Assembly (NCBI GenBank): GCA_030592565.1
Contig: JAUVIX010000077.1
Coordinates: 1 to 12,299, forward strand
Origin: Chlorobiota bacterium
Lineage (GTDB): Bacteria; Bacteroidota; Bacteroidia; Bacteroidales; JAADJA01
Direction: 5' to 3'
Length of the DNA: 12,299 bases
Part shown: positions 5,519 to 12,299 of the stretch, in pieces
How positions within the stretch are numbered: the first letter of the stretch is position 1
Layout of the letters: each line of letters opens with the position of its first letter
Program-made: the position numbers and the translations under genes
The notes under the pieces: generated by a model
Databases searched by the model: none
Told to the model about the DNA's origin: nothing
What the model saw: only the letters and a program-made list of their open reading frames with translations

Positions 5519-8496
5519 TCTACAACAATCTCATCCGCAAATATCCACGCCTTATTTCCTGCACCTTTGTGCCAATCGGGACAAACGCCCCTATTTATTG
5601 CAACAACCTTCACATAGCGTGCTTTAGTCGAAATATCAATCGTAAAATTCTTGAGGATTGTCCCCAACTTTTTTGGTGAAACTTCATTTTTTACTGTACC
5701 AACCTTTTGAAAATCCTTACCATTTTTTGATACATATATATTCACCATTTCAGGCATAAACACCCAGGCATTGTTATCTTGCAAAAATCCGATTTCAATC
5801 TTATGTATCAGCTGAATACTCCCAAGATCAACAACAGCATCGATGTCAACACCCTCATATCCCTGCCAGGCACCTGTTCTGAAATCTTTTGTTCCCCTTA
5901 TAAAGTCAATCAGGGCGTTATCTCCACCAGCCGAATATTGATTTGCATATTTTGATTTTAATTTAATTGCCCGATTTTTTGGTATTTTAGTAAAATCCAC
6001 ATTTATTACCGATGAATATGAATCATTACCAGGTCTGTAAGCAGTGACCTTTAATGTTGCGGTATTTTTCAGAGCAAACGGTTTTATATATTTTTTTGAA
6101 GCTTTTGACAGATTAGAACCATCAAGAGTATAATAAATTTCATCATTATTATTAATGCTGACAAGAGAAACAACTGTTGAGTCAAAGAATGTACGGTCTC
6201 CGGCAGATACGAAAGGAACTGGTACAATCAGGTTATCGGTGATAGCAGATACCGGATAATCCCCCTCTTTTGTTCCCCACGTTTTATTTGGCTTTGGACC
6301 CATTTCAAAAACCAATTCACCTCCGCTTACAATATCTTCATGATTCAAAAATGATTTGGTATATGGATTGCCATTTAGTATTACTGATTGAATGTAAATG
6401 TTTTTCTCTGATACATTGTTTGCCTTGATAATAAATGCTTTGCCGTTCTCCAAATTAATAGTTGCTTCAGGGAAAAGGGGTGTACCGATTGCATAAATAC
6501 TGGTTCCGGGTGTAACAGGATAAAAACCCATTGCACTAAGAACATACCAGGCCGACATCTGCCCGCAGTCCTCATTGCCGCACAATCCGGCAGGCTCATT
6601 TGTATAAAATTTATCCATTATCTCCCATACACGTTCCTGTGTCTTCCAGGGCTTACCAAGGTAGTTATACAAGTAAGACATATGGTGACTAGGTTCGTTA
6701 CCATGGGCATACTGGCCAATCAATCCGGTAATATCAGACTGTTTTCTGCCGGTTGTCTCAGATGTTGTGTTAAATAATGAATCCAGTTTTTTCTCAAAAG
6801 CAGCTCTCCCTCCCATAATATTTATTAAGCCATCAATATCCTGAGGCGCAAAAAAGCTGTATTGCCATGAATTAGCTTCTGTAAAGTTAAAATTAACCTC
6901 CCTCGGATCAAAGGGACTGAACCAGCGGCCATTCATTTTAGCACGCATAAATCCAACCTTTGGGTCATAAATATTTTTGTACGACTGTGCCCTTTGTATA
7001 AACCTTTTGTAATCATCCTCCTTGTCAAGAGATTTTGCCATTTGAGCAATGCACCAATCGTCATAGGCATATTCAAGGGTTTTGGAAACCGATTCTGACT
7101 CTTCCTCAGCAGGAATATAGCCGAAATCTTTATAAGCCTTCAGCCCGAAAAAATCAAGATCGGCACTGTGCTTCATCGCTTCATAAGCCTTTTCAACATC
7201 AAATCCATCAACTCCTTTCATATATGCATCAACTATTACCGGAATGGAGTGATATCCTATCATACATTCTGTTTCATTGGCTGCAAGTTCCCAAACAGGA
7301 AGCCTGCCACCCTCCTCATACTGGGCAATCATTGTCTTTATAAAGTCAACTGTTCTTTTTTGCTGCGTAATAGTAAACAAAGGATGTTCGCCCCTGAATG
7401 TATCCCACAGCGAAAAAACAGTATAATAGTCAAATCCCCTGGCAGTGTGAATTTTCAGGTCGCGTCCACGGTAATCTCCATCCACATCCATAAATAGGTT
7501 GGGAACCAGAAATGAGTGGTACAATGCTGAATAGAAAACTGTTTTTTGCTCTTCCGAACCACCATTAATAACTATTTTGTTAAGCTCTTTATTCCATTCA
7601 TCCCTTGCATTGGCTTTTGTGTTTTCAAAATCCCAAGCTGATACCTCCTTCTCAAGGTTATCCCAGGCACCTTCGGCATTAACGGCAGATATCCCGACCT
7701 TAACCAGTATATCTTCATCCTCCTTTGTGTCGAAAGTTAAAACTGCTTTGATATTTTCTCCCTCAAGTTCCTTATGTTCTGTGAATTTATCATCCTTTGC
7801 TATTCCGAAGTTTTTAAATGGTTTTGAAAATTTTGCAACAAAATATATATACTGATCGTTTGCCCAGGCTGTTGAACGACGAAACCCTTCAATTTCTGTA
7901 TTACTGACAACCCTAAACCACGAATCGACAACTTTATCACGGTGCTTAAGGTCAATAATGATATTTGACTCATTACCGGCAGGAAATGTATATTTATGAA
8001 AACCTGCTCTTTTTGTGGCTGTCAGCTCAACCTGTATTCTGTAATCATCAAGATATGTGCTGTAAAATCCGGGGCTTGCCTTTTCGTTTTTATGACTGAA
8101 TCGTGAAGCATATCCTTCATCCGGATTATCCACCCCGTTATTGAGTTTAATTTCCCCGACCGTAGGCATAAAAAGGATATCAGCATAATCGGGTACTCCG
8201 GTTCCGCTAAGATGGGTATGACTGAACCCATAAACCACATCATCAGAATAGTGATAACCCGAACATCCGTCCCAACCCTCGAGGCGGGTATCCGAACTAA
8301 GCTGTACCATCCCAAATGGAAGGCTGGCACCGGGATATGTGTGACCATGGCCTCCGGTTCCGATAAAGGGATTTACATATCTTGCAAGATCCTTATTGGG
8401 GATATTGCTTTGTGTATTTTGTGATTTCTTTTTTTTCACGTTACCGCATCCCCCGAAAAAGGCTGCAATAATCAAAATAAAAACTAACTTTTTCAT
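5515..8496 (-). CDS. GH92 family glycosidase lipoprotein, probable alpha-mannosidase
   Basis: A 993-residue enzyme. The signal peptide MKKLVFILIIAAFFGGC ends in a lipobox, so C17 should be lipidated; the following residues are basic with no acidic surface-export signal, hinting at a periplasmic-facing anchor. The GH92 N-terminal sandwich begins with YVNPFIGTGGHGHTYPGASLPFGMVQLS. The (alpha/alpha)6 catalytic domain carries GNEPSHH with the expected acid E601, and GNEDCGQMSAWYVLSAMGFYP with acidic residues E642/D643. Two C-terminal modules follow: a chitobiase-type domain around residues 760-830 (YYTLDG) and an F5/8 type C-like carbohydrate-binding domain from about 850 to the end. GH92 enzymes are calcium-dependent exo-alpha-mannosidases acting on N-glycan or yeast-type mannans; the exact linkage is not predictable. 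It leads the unit with the RAYT-like gene and cutC. No SusC/SusD pair is visible nearby. Confidence 0.95.
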   Translation of the reverse strand: MKKLVFILIIAAFFGGCGNVKKKKSQNTQSNIPNKDLARYVNPFIGTGGHGHTYPGASLPFGMVQLSSDTRLEGWDGCSGYHYSDDVVYGFSHTHLSGTGVPDYADILFMPTVGEIKLNNGVDNPDEGYASRFSHKNEKASPGFYSTYLDDYRIQVELTATKRAGFHKYTFPAGNESNIIIDLKHRDKVVDSWFRVVSNTEIEGFRRSTAWANDQYIYFVAKFSKPFKNFGIAKDDKFTEHKELEGENIKAVLTFDTKEDEDILVKVGISAVNAEGAWDNLEKEVSAWDFENTKANARDEWNKELNKIVINGGSEEQKTVFYSALYHSFLVPNLFMDVDGDYRGRDLKIHTARGFDYYTVFSLWDTFRGEHPLFTITQQKRTVDFIKTMIAQYEEGGRLPVWELAANETECMIGYHSIPVIVDAYMKGVDGFDVEKAYEAMKHSADLDFFGLKAYKDFGYIPAEEESESVSKTLEYAYDDWCIAQMAKSLDKEDDYKRFIQRAQSYKNIYDPKVGFMRAKMNGRWFSPFDPREVNFNFTEANSWQYSFFAPQDIDGLINIMGGRAAFEKKLDSLFNTTSETTGRKQSDITGLIGQYAHGNEPSHHMSYLYNYLGKPWKTQERVWEIMDKFYTNEPAGLCGNEDCGQMSAWYVLSAMGFYPVTPGTSIYAIGTPLFPEATINLENGKAFIIKANNVSEKNIYIQSVILNGNPYTKSFLNHEDIVSGGELVFEMGPKPNKTWGTKEGDYPVSAITDNLIVPVPFVSAGDRTFFDSTVVSLVSINNNDEIYYTLDGSNLSKASKKYIKPFALKNTATLKVTAYRPGNDSYSSVINVDFTKIPKNRAIKLKSKYANQYSAGGDNALIDFIRGTKDFRTGAWQGYEGVDIDAVVDLGSIQLIHKIEIGFLQDNNAWVFMPEMVNIYVSKNGKDFQKVGTVKNEVSPKKLGTILKNFTIDISTKARYVKVVAINRGVCPDWHKGAGNKAWIFADEIVVE

Positions 8497-8512
8497 ATTT
8501 CATATTTTGGAA

Positions 8513-8520
8513 CAAAGTTG
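8513..8520 (-). promoter_or_regulatory. Candidate -7 box for the GH92 unit
   Basis: On the minus strand the sequence reads CAACTTTG, one base from TAnnTTTG. It lies 16 bases ahead of the GH92 ATG, giving a very short leader of about 10 bases. No -33 element was seen at standard spacing. Confidence 0.35.
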
Positions 8521-8549
8521 CAGAAAAAAGGCAAATAACCGATTAAACT

Positions 8550-8623
8550 TTTGAAATTATTTCAAAGCAAATCCAATGCAAGATTTTGCAAAATGGATGT
8601 CATATTTTCAAAATGGTTTAAAC
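8550..8623. promoter_or_regulatory. Cluster of short palindromes between divergent genes (possible operators)
   Basis: Four near-perfect palindromes lie between the GH92 and CDF promoters. TTTGAAATTATTTCAAA (8550-8566) is centred at 8558. ATTTTGCAAAAT (8583-8594) is centred at 8588.5. ATTTTCAAAAT (8604-8614) is centred at 8609. GTTTAAAC (8616-8623) is centred at 8619.5. Their centres are 30.5, 20.5 and 10.5 bases apart, close to whole helical turns. The second and third are both followed by GG. The region is A/T-rich, so chance contributes; no regulator gene is adjacent. Confidence 0.3.
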
Positions 8624-8651
8624 TCAAAGCCTTCATCAAACATTTTTGCAT

Positions 8652-8659
8652 TAACTTTG
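8652..8659 (+). promoter_or_regulatory. Candidate -7 box for the CDF-arsC operon
   Basis: TAACTTTG matches TAnnTTTG exactly and lies 80 bases ahead of the CDF ATG, so a leader of about 75 bases is expected. The leader contains an 11-base palindrome, CAAACTGTTTG (8701-8711). No -33 TTTG was found at the usual distance. The palindrome cluster upstream would place a DNA-binding protein at or just ahead of the promoter. Confidence 0.4.
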
Positions 8660-8739
8660 TTCATAAATATACAATATGGCATCTAATTATTTTGGAAATG
8701 CAAACTGTTTGTACAGAAAATGAGATACTTTAATCAGCT

Positions 8740-9636
8740 ATGTCGCATCATCATCACGAAATAAATGAAAAAAATCTTGGGATTACGATAGTCCTGAACC
8801 TGGCAATAACAATTGCGCAGGTTATTGGAGGAGTTATTTCAGGAAGTATGGCTTTGCTTTCGGATGCTGCTCATAATTTTAGTGATGTACTGTCATTGAT
8901 TATCAGTTGGGTGGCAAAACGATTGACTAATCGCGAACAAACTGTTAACCAAACCTTCGGTTATAAAAGGGCTGAAATATTTGCCGCCTTTATTAATTCC
9001 TTTACCTTAATCATTATTGCTGTAGTGATCGCCAGCGAATCGGTTGAACGTCTGATAAATCCGACACCCATTGAAGGGACTATTGTAATTTGGCTGGCAG
9101 GACTCAGTATTTTACTTAATGGCCTTTCCGTTCTTCTTATCAAAAAGGATGCTCAAGGCAGTATAAATATCAAATCTGCTTATCTTCATCTATTCACTGA
9201 TATGCTGACATCCATTGCTGTTCTGGCAGGTGGCTTTGCCATTAAATACCTGGATTGGTATTGGATTGACGGTGTGCTCTCGCTTGCTATTGCAGCCTAT
9301 TTGATCTATAGCAGTTGGTCGATTTTTACAGATACTCTGAAAATAATGATGCAGTTTACTCCTAAAGCCATAGATATTAAGGAGATCGCTTCTGCAGTTC
9401 AAAAGATAAACGGAATTAAGAATATTCATCATATACATGTTTGGCAGCTTGATGAACATGAAATTATTTTTGAAGCGCACGTTGATTTGGAGAAGAATAT
9501 CCGAATTTCGGAATTTGAGGATATATTAAAAGAAATTAAAACTCTTCTTAAAAAACAGAAAATCGGACATTATAATATCCAGCCGGAATTTGCAATAGAC
9601 GACAACAAAGAGCTAATTAATCGTCAATTACATTGA
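8740..9636 (+). CDS. CDF cation efflux transporter (zinc-type, CzcD/ZitB-like)
   Basis: A 298-residue inner-membrane protein of normal CDF length that should export a divalent cation, most likely Zn2+, by proton antiport. The N-terminus is His-rich (MSHHHHE). Six transmembrane segments fit between about residues 12 and 205. The TM2 motif GSMALLSDAAHNFSD gives H45 and D49, and the TM5 motif YLHLFTD gives H150 and D154. Together these form the HD-HD tetrahedral site that favours zinc over manganese or iron. The cytoplasmic C-terminal domain (about 210-295) contains IHHIHVWQLDEHE, as in zinc CDF proteins. A single base separates it from arsC, so the two are co-transcribed. Substrate choice is inferred from the site residues; cadmium or cobalt are alternatives. 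Confidence 0.92.
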   Translation: MSHHHHEINEKNLGITIVLNLAITIAQVIGGVISGSMALLSDAAHNFSDVLSLIISWVAKRLTNREQTVNQTFGYKRAEIFAAFINSFTLIIIAVVIASESVERLINPTPIEGTIVIWLAGLSILLNGLSVLLIKKDAQGSINIKSAYLHLFTDMLTSIAVLAGGFAIKYLDWYWIDGVLSLAIAAYLIYSSWSIFTDTLKIMMQFTPKAIDIKEIASAVQKINGIKNIHHIHVWQLDEHEIIFEAHVDLEKNIRISEFEDILKEIKTLLKKQKIGHYNIQPEFAIDDNKELINRQLH

Positions 9637-9637
9637 A

Positions 9638-10072
9638 ATGAGAATATTAATTTTATGTACAGGGAATACTTGTCGAAGCCAGATGACTGCAGGGTTTTTA
9701 AAGCATTGGGCTCCCGAATTTAAAATATACTCGGCAGGTACAAAACCCGAAAGCAAAGTAAACCCTTATGCTATAAAGGTTATGGAAGAGGAGGGAATAG
9801 ATATTAGCGTAGGCTATCCTAAATCTGCTGACCTGTTTATTGACAAAGAGTTTGATTATGTCATTACCGTTTGCGATGGAGCTAAAGAGGTATGCCCTGT
9901 TTTTATCGGTAAAGTTAAGCACAGACTCCATATTGGATTTGAAGATCCGGCAGATGCGAAAGGAACTCCCATAGAAATTCTACCCATTTACCGGAAAGTC
10001 AGAGATCAGATAAAAGAGCAATTTGGAAAATTTTTACAGGAAAACAAATCATCAGAAGCCCAATCGGGTTAG
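9638..10072 (+). CDS. arsC: Thioredoxin-type arsenate reductase (LMW-PTP fold)
   Basis: A 144-residue cytoplasmic enzyme with the P-loop CTGNTCRS (C7, R13, S14) of low-molecular-weight tyrosine phosphatases. It also has the two extra cysteines C79 and C86 that define the thioredoxin-coupled arsenate reductase branch. The spacing C7-C79-C86 equals that of C10-C82-C89 in the Staphylococcus pI258 enzyme as I remember it. D103 in FEDPAD is the expected general acid. The role is reduction of arsenate to arsenite using the three-cysteine relay. It starts one base after the CDF stop. No ArsR, ArsB or Acr3 gene is in the window, so arsenite export must be encoded elsewhere or the enzyme may serve another substrate. 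A tyrosine phosphatase function is less likely given the cysteine triad. Confidence 0.9.
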   Translation: MRILILCTGNTCRSQMTAGFLKHWAPEFKIYSAGTKPESKVNPYAIKVMEEEGIDISVGYPKSADLFIDKEFDYVITVCDGAKEVCPVFIGKVKHRLHIGFEDPADAKGTPIEILPIYRKVRDQIKEQFGKFLQENKSSEAQSG

Positions 10073-10247
10073 TAGCAAATTTGTTACTGCTCAGAAACTA
10101 GATTAAATTTAAAAGCCACAGATTTAAAACCATCTTTGGTAGTTTTCTTTGTGGAAATTCATAAAAATCAATTAAACTTAATCTGTGAATCTGTGGCAAA
10201 TATTTAATGTTCAGTATTTTATACCTATTGAGTAGTAACGCAAATTT
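10072..10247. repeat. Nested palindromic, MITE-like element in a convergent gap
   Basis: Outer arms: AAATTTGTTACTGCTCA at 10077-10093 faces TGAGTAGTAACGCAAATTT at 10229-10247, pairing all but one base with a 2-base bulge. Inner arms: GCCACAGATT at 10115-10124 is exactly complementary to AATCTGTGGC at 10188-10197, with further A/T symmetry outside them. A smaller palindrome, GTAGCAAATTTGTTAC (10072-10087, one mismatch), lies at the left end. The element fills the whole gap between arsC and the dipeptidase gene, and its right arm reaches the dipeptidase stop codon. No coding potential. It may also act as a two-way terminator. Confidence 0.55.
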
Positions 10248-11722
10248 TATTTCACACTTTTCCGTGCCATATCCAATACTTTCAAAATCTGTTCTAAAGA
10301 ATACTCTGTCAATAATTCCTTTGCCTGATCCGGTTTCCGATTGTATGTTTTAAGCATCTTCTTTTCAAAGCCTGCCTGATTTGTAATCAATTCATTTTCC
10401 ACCTTCTCAATTGATTTCTTAACCGGTGATATCAGTTTGCCATAATCCTCATCAATCGCAGCAGCCTTTTTACCAAATAATACATATTCCTGTTTTTTGG
10501 AATACTCTTCAAAATCATCAATCTTATTAAAATGATCGGTAAGAGCTGATTTGTAGTTGGTAACTGCAAAATTATCAGGCATTGAAAGTAAACAGGAATA
10601 GACCGGCACAAAAGGCTCAGTACAAGGCCGGCGTGGAGCAATCCACAAAACAGCCCCTATTTCAACCGGCATCCAATTTCTTAATTGAGCTACAAATCCA
10701 TACTGATTGGTACTTGAGCAAACAGACATTGCTTTCTGGTGATGCGGACTTCCTTCAGTAAACCCGACTGTTATATCCAGCTCCGTTCCTTCATAATGAT
10801 TTCGGAGAGTCTGATAAATATCCTGCAATTCAACCCTCTTTTTTGGCACAAATGAGAATGGGAATTCATCATCAATATCATACTGCTTTTCCGATAATGC
10901 GTTTATGGTTATCCAGTGTCGTGCCTTATTACCGAGAGATTGTAGATTTCCCTGGTCGCTGTACGCTTTCCTGAAATTAAATTTCCCATCTGTCTCAGGA
11001 TTATACCAACCTTTTTCAACAGCATATTCAACAATATCCGGTGAGCCAAGAAAATTAACAGTATCCGAAAGGTCAACAGCAGTGATAGTATAATAATTTG
11101 GGATTATTGCTATCTGATTATCAGGAATACGTTCTGCAATCCAGTGTTTTCCGTTGACAACCGAAAGCATCCATGCCTCATTTGGGTCAGCAATGCAGTA
11201 TGTCCGGCCTGACGAAGCATACCCCATCTCCTCCACAAGCTTTCCGCCGATTATTACAGCTTCTCTGGCACTTTTTGCCCTTTCTGCCATTGCCCTGCGC
11301 AACCAATAACCTATTCCGCCGTCTGTGAGTTGAGGCTCATCCTCCCGTGATACACAAGCATCTGAAGCGATAATAACACCATATTCATTAAAATAGCTGT
11401 CGGAAAATTCCAGCTCTGGAATCTCAAGCCACAGGTAGCTGAAAGTTTCACCTGACTGATCGATTTTACCTTTACGTTTTAGGATTATTGAATCACCATC
11501 ATCTTCGGGATGGTTGCCAGGAACCCTGTACCAGTTAACAACCCTGTCGCCAAAGTCATCCTCATTATGGGCAAACATCACAGATCCGTCGGCTGTTGCC
11601 CCTTTGCCGAAAAGAATAGAAAAGCAGTTAAAATCTTTTTCTTCATTTGTCTGGGCATTTAATAATAGTGCAAATGAAAAAAACGCTAGTATCAGATAAA
11701 ATTTAGTAAGGTGATATTTCAT
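10247..11722 (-). CDS. Secreted C69 family dipeptidase
   Basis: A 491-residue protein from the ATG at 11722. An in-frame TTG at 11746 would add eight residues ahead of the signal peptide and overlaps the promoter box, so I rejected it. The signal peptide (MKYHLTKFYLILAFFSFALLLNA) is probably cleaved before Q24. The C69 nucleophile C33 follows closely in NCFSILFGKGATADGSVMFAHNEDD, the hallmark of this NTN-hydrolase family, whose members expose the Cys by self-processing. Later family blocks include EAWMLSVVNGKHW, RVPGNH and GFVAQLRNWMP. The mature enzyme should cleave dipeptides in the periplasm or outside the cell. Length is normal. It is monocistronic, convergent to arsC, and separated from the next gene by a hairpin-rich gap. 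Confidence 0.92.
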   Translation of the reverse strand: MKYHLTKFYLILAFFSFALLLNAQTNEEKDFNCFSILFGKGATADGSVMFAHNEDDFGDRVVNWYRVPGNHPEDDGDSIILKRKGKIDQSGETFSYLWLEIPELEFSDSYFNEYGVIIASDACVSREDEPQLTDGGIGYWLRRAMAERAKSAREAVIIGGKLVEEMGYASSGRTYCIADPNEAWMLSVVNGKHWIAERIPDNQIAIIPNYYTITAVDLSDTVNFLGSPDIVEYAVEKGWYNPETDGKFNFRKAYSDQGNLQSLGNKARHWITINALSEKQYDIDDEFPFSFVPKKRVELQDIYQTLRNHYEGTELDITVGFTEGSPHHQKAMSVCSSTNQYGFVAQLRNWMPVEIGAVLWIAPRRPCTEPFVPVYSCLLSMPDNFAVTNYKSALTDHFNKIDDFEEYSKKQEYVLFGKKAAAIDEDYGKLISPVKKSIEKVENELITNQAGFEKKMLKTYNRKPDQAKELLTEYSLEQILKVLDMARKSVK

Positions 11723-11743
11723 AATAGTACATTTGTATTTCGA

Positions 11744-11751
11744 CAAAATTA
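11744..11751 (-). promoter_or_regulatory. Candidate -7 box for the C69 dipeptidase
   Basis: The minus strand reads TAATTTTG, an exact TAnnTTTG match, 21 bases ahead of the ATG at 11722, so the leader would be about 15 bases. It supports the ATG start, because the alternative TTG at 11746 falls inside the box. No convincing -33 TTTG was seen. Confidence 0.45.
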
Positions 11752-11764
11752 CATATTATATGTA

Positions 11765-11786
11765 TTGCTTTTTAGTAAAAAAGCAA
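11765..11786. repeat. 9-base inverted repeat upstream of the dipeptidase promoter
   Basis: TTGCTTTTT (11765-11773) is exactly complementary to AAAAAGCAA (11778-11786) around an AGTA loop. It lies just upstream of the minus-strand -7 box. It could be a regulator site, or a terminator for the minus-strand transporter gene, whose transcription runs toward it. It abuts the next hairpin. Confidence 0.45.
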
Positions 11787-11865
11787 CGGAGTTGCACAAT
11801 ATTTATAGAAAAAGATTCAATCCTAAAATAAGGTGCAGAGCACCGTGATATGGATATGTAGGATT
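11783..11865. repeat. Pair of similar small hairpins, repeat element
   Basis: GCAAC-GGA-GTTGC (11783-11795) and GGTGC-AGA-GCACC (11832-11844) share a 5-base stem and 3-base purine loop. They are followed by ACAATATTTATAG and GTGATATGGATATGTAG respectively, which look related. The second hairpin is enclosed by AATCCTA (11819-11825) and TAGGATT (11859-11865). The gap between the transporter and dipeptidase genes holds nothing else recognisable, so this is probably a dispersed repeat, possibly also ending the transporter transcript. Confidence 0.45.
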
Positions 11866-11890
11866 AAAAAGAAAGACTTGATAAAGACTT

Positions 11891-12299
11891 CTAACTCTGC
11901 TTTTTGTTTAAAATTAGTTTTCCGAACGAAATAAGAAGCACACCGATTATTGTGAGCATTCCGCCAATGATTTGTATATTTTGCGGAAGATGATGAAAAT
12001 AGAGAAATGAACCAAGCAGGACAAACAGGCTCTTGGTACTACCAAGCATTGAGGCTCTGGATGCTTCAATATACTTCAGGGCATTATATCCCGCAACAAC
12101 GGCTAGAAAAGGCCCAAGTACTGACCCGATTGTAATATTAATCAGTGCTGACCCAGGAATAACAAATGATTTTTGAAAAACGAACAGCATCACCAATGCA
12201 AAAACAAAAAGGTAAATAGTACGATTTAATGAGATGATTGCAGGTGATAATTTTGTCCCGACATTCTTCTTTACAATGATTGTTGAAAAAGAAAAAATC
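11891..12299 (-). CDS. EamA/DMT family transporter, 3' part only
   Basis: The reading frame is open from the stop at 11891 to the right edge of the window, about 135 residues, so the gene is cut by the window end; the internal TTG at 12196 is not a start. The visible part is the second EamA repeat, with hydrophobic helices around LNRTIYLFVFALVMLFVF, ALINITIGSVLGPFLAVVAGYNALKYI, SLFVLLGSFLYF and IIGGMLTIIGVLLISFG. The ASRASMLGSTKSLFVLL stretch before the last helices and the short basic tail (LNKKQS) are typical of drug/metabolite transporters. The substrate cannot be inferred. It reads toward the dipeptidase gene on the same strand but is separated from it by about 170 bases of repeat-like DNA. 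Confidence 0.85.
   Translation of the reverse strand, partial: IFSFSTIIVKKNVGTKLSPAIISLNRTIYLFVFALVMLFVFQKSFVIPGSALINITIGSVLGPFLAVVAGYNALKYIEASRASMLGSTKSLFVLLGSFLYFHHLPQNIQIIGGMLTIIGVLLISFGKLILNKKQS

Noticed and set aside
8551..8733. 60-residue open frame between GH92 and the CDF gene
   Set aside because: Composition looks random, there is no family resemblance, and it overlaps the promoter and palindrome cluster.
8740..10072. Calling the CDF-arsC pair an ars resistance operon
   Set aside because: No ArsR, Acr3 or ArsB is present, and the CDF site residues indicate a divalent cation, not arsenite.
11723..11746. TTG start for the C69 dipeptidase
   Set aside because: It would put eight polar residues before the signal peptide and falls in the -7 box; the ATG at 11722 fits both.
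12196..12196. Treating the EamA-like frame as a complete 101-residue small protein
   Set aside because: The frame stays open upstream to the window edge with EamA-like sequence, so it is the end of a longer gene.

Overview
The window looks like chromosomal DNA of a low-GC member of the Bacteroidota, probably Bacteroidales or Marinilabiliales. Four things point there: -7 boxes of the TAnnTTTG type ahead of several genes, an ECF sigma factor followed by DUF4252 proteins, a large lipoprotein GH92 mannosidase, and A/T-rich leaders without clear Shine-Dalgarno sites. I assigned the taxon from these features alone, not from a database search.

Layout. 1-353 holds no gene but two long imperfect palindromes. 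354-2778 (+) is an ECF sigma factor, an overlapping single-pass membrane protein that is probably its anti-sigma factor, and two tandem paralogous exported DUF4252 proteins separated by a repeat-rich gap. 2840-4219 (+) is a Xaa-Pro aminopeptidase. 4224-8496 (-) is a tight three-gene unit: a GH92 alpha-mannosidase-like lipoprotein, a REP-associated tyrosine transposase (RAYT-like) joined to it by an ATGA overlap, and cutC two bases further on. After a divergent promoter region come a CDF zinc-type exporter and a thioredoxin-type arsenate reductase one base apart (8740-10072, +). A palindromic MITE-like element fills the convergent gap to a secreted C69 dipeptidase (10247-11722, -). A DMT/EamA transporter (-) runs off the right edge.

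How the genes relate. Two pairings make physiological sense: sigma/anti-sigma with envelope proteins, and metal cation export with arsenate reduction. The GH92-RAYT-cutC unit is odd because a transposase-family gene is embedded as a coupled cistron between two metabolic genes. It has lost its usual C-terminus, and a near-perfect 34-base palindrome forms part of its coding sequence. Its last codons also form a textbook A AAA AAA slippery heptamer, and a -1 shift there would run without a stop into cutC.

The most notable structure overall is the density of palindromic elements: most gene-free gaps carry one, and one lies inside the RAYT-like gene. No rRNA, tRNA, CRISPR array or intact insertion sequence was seen.
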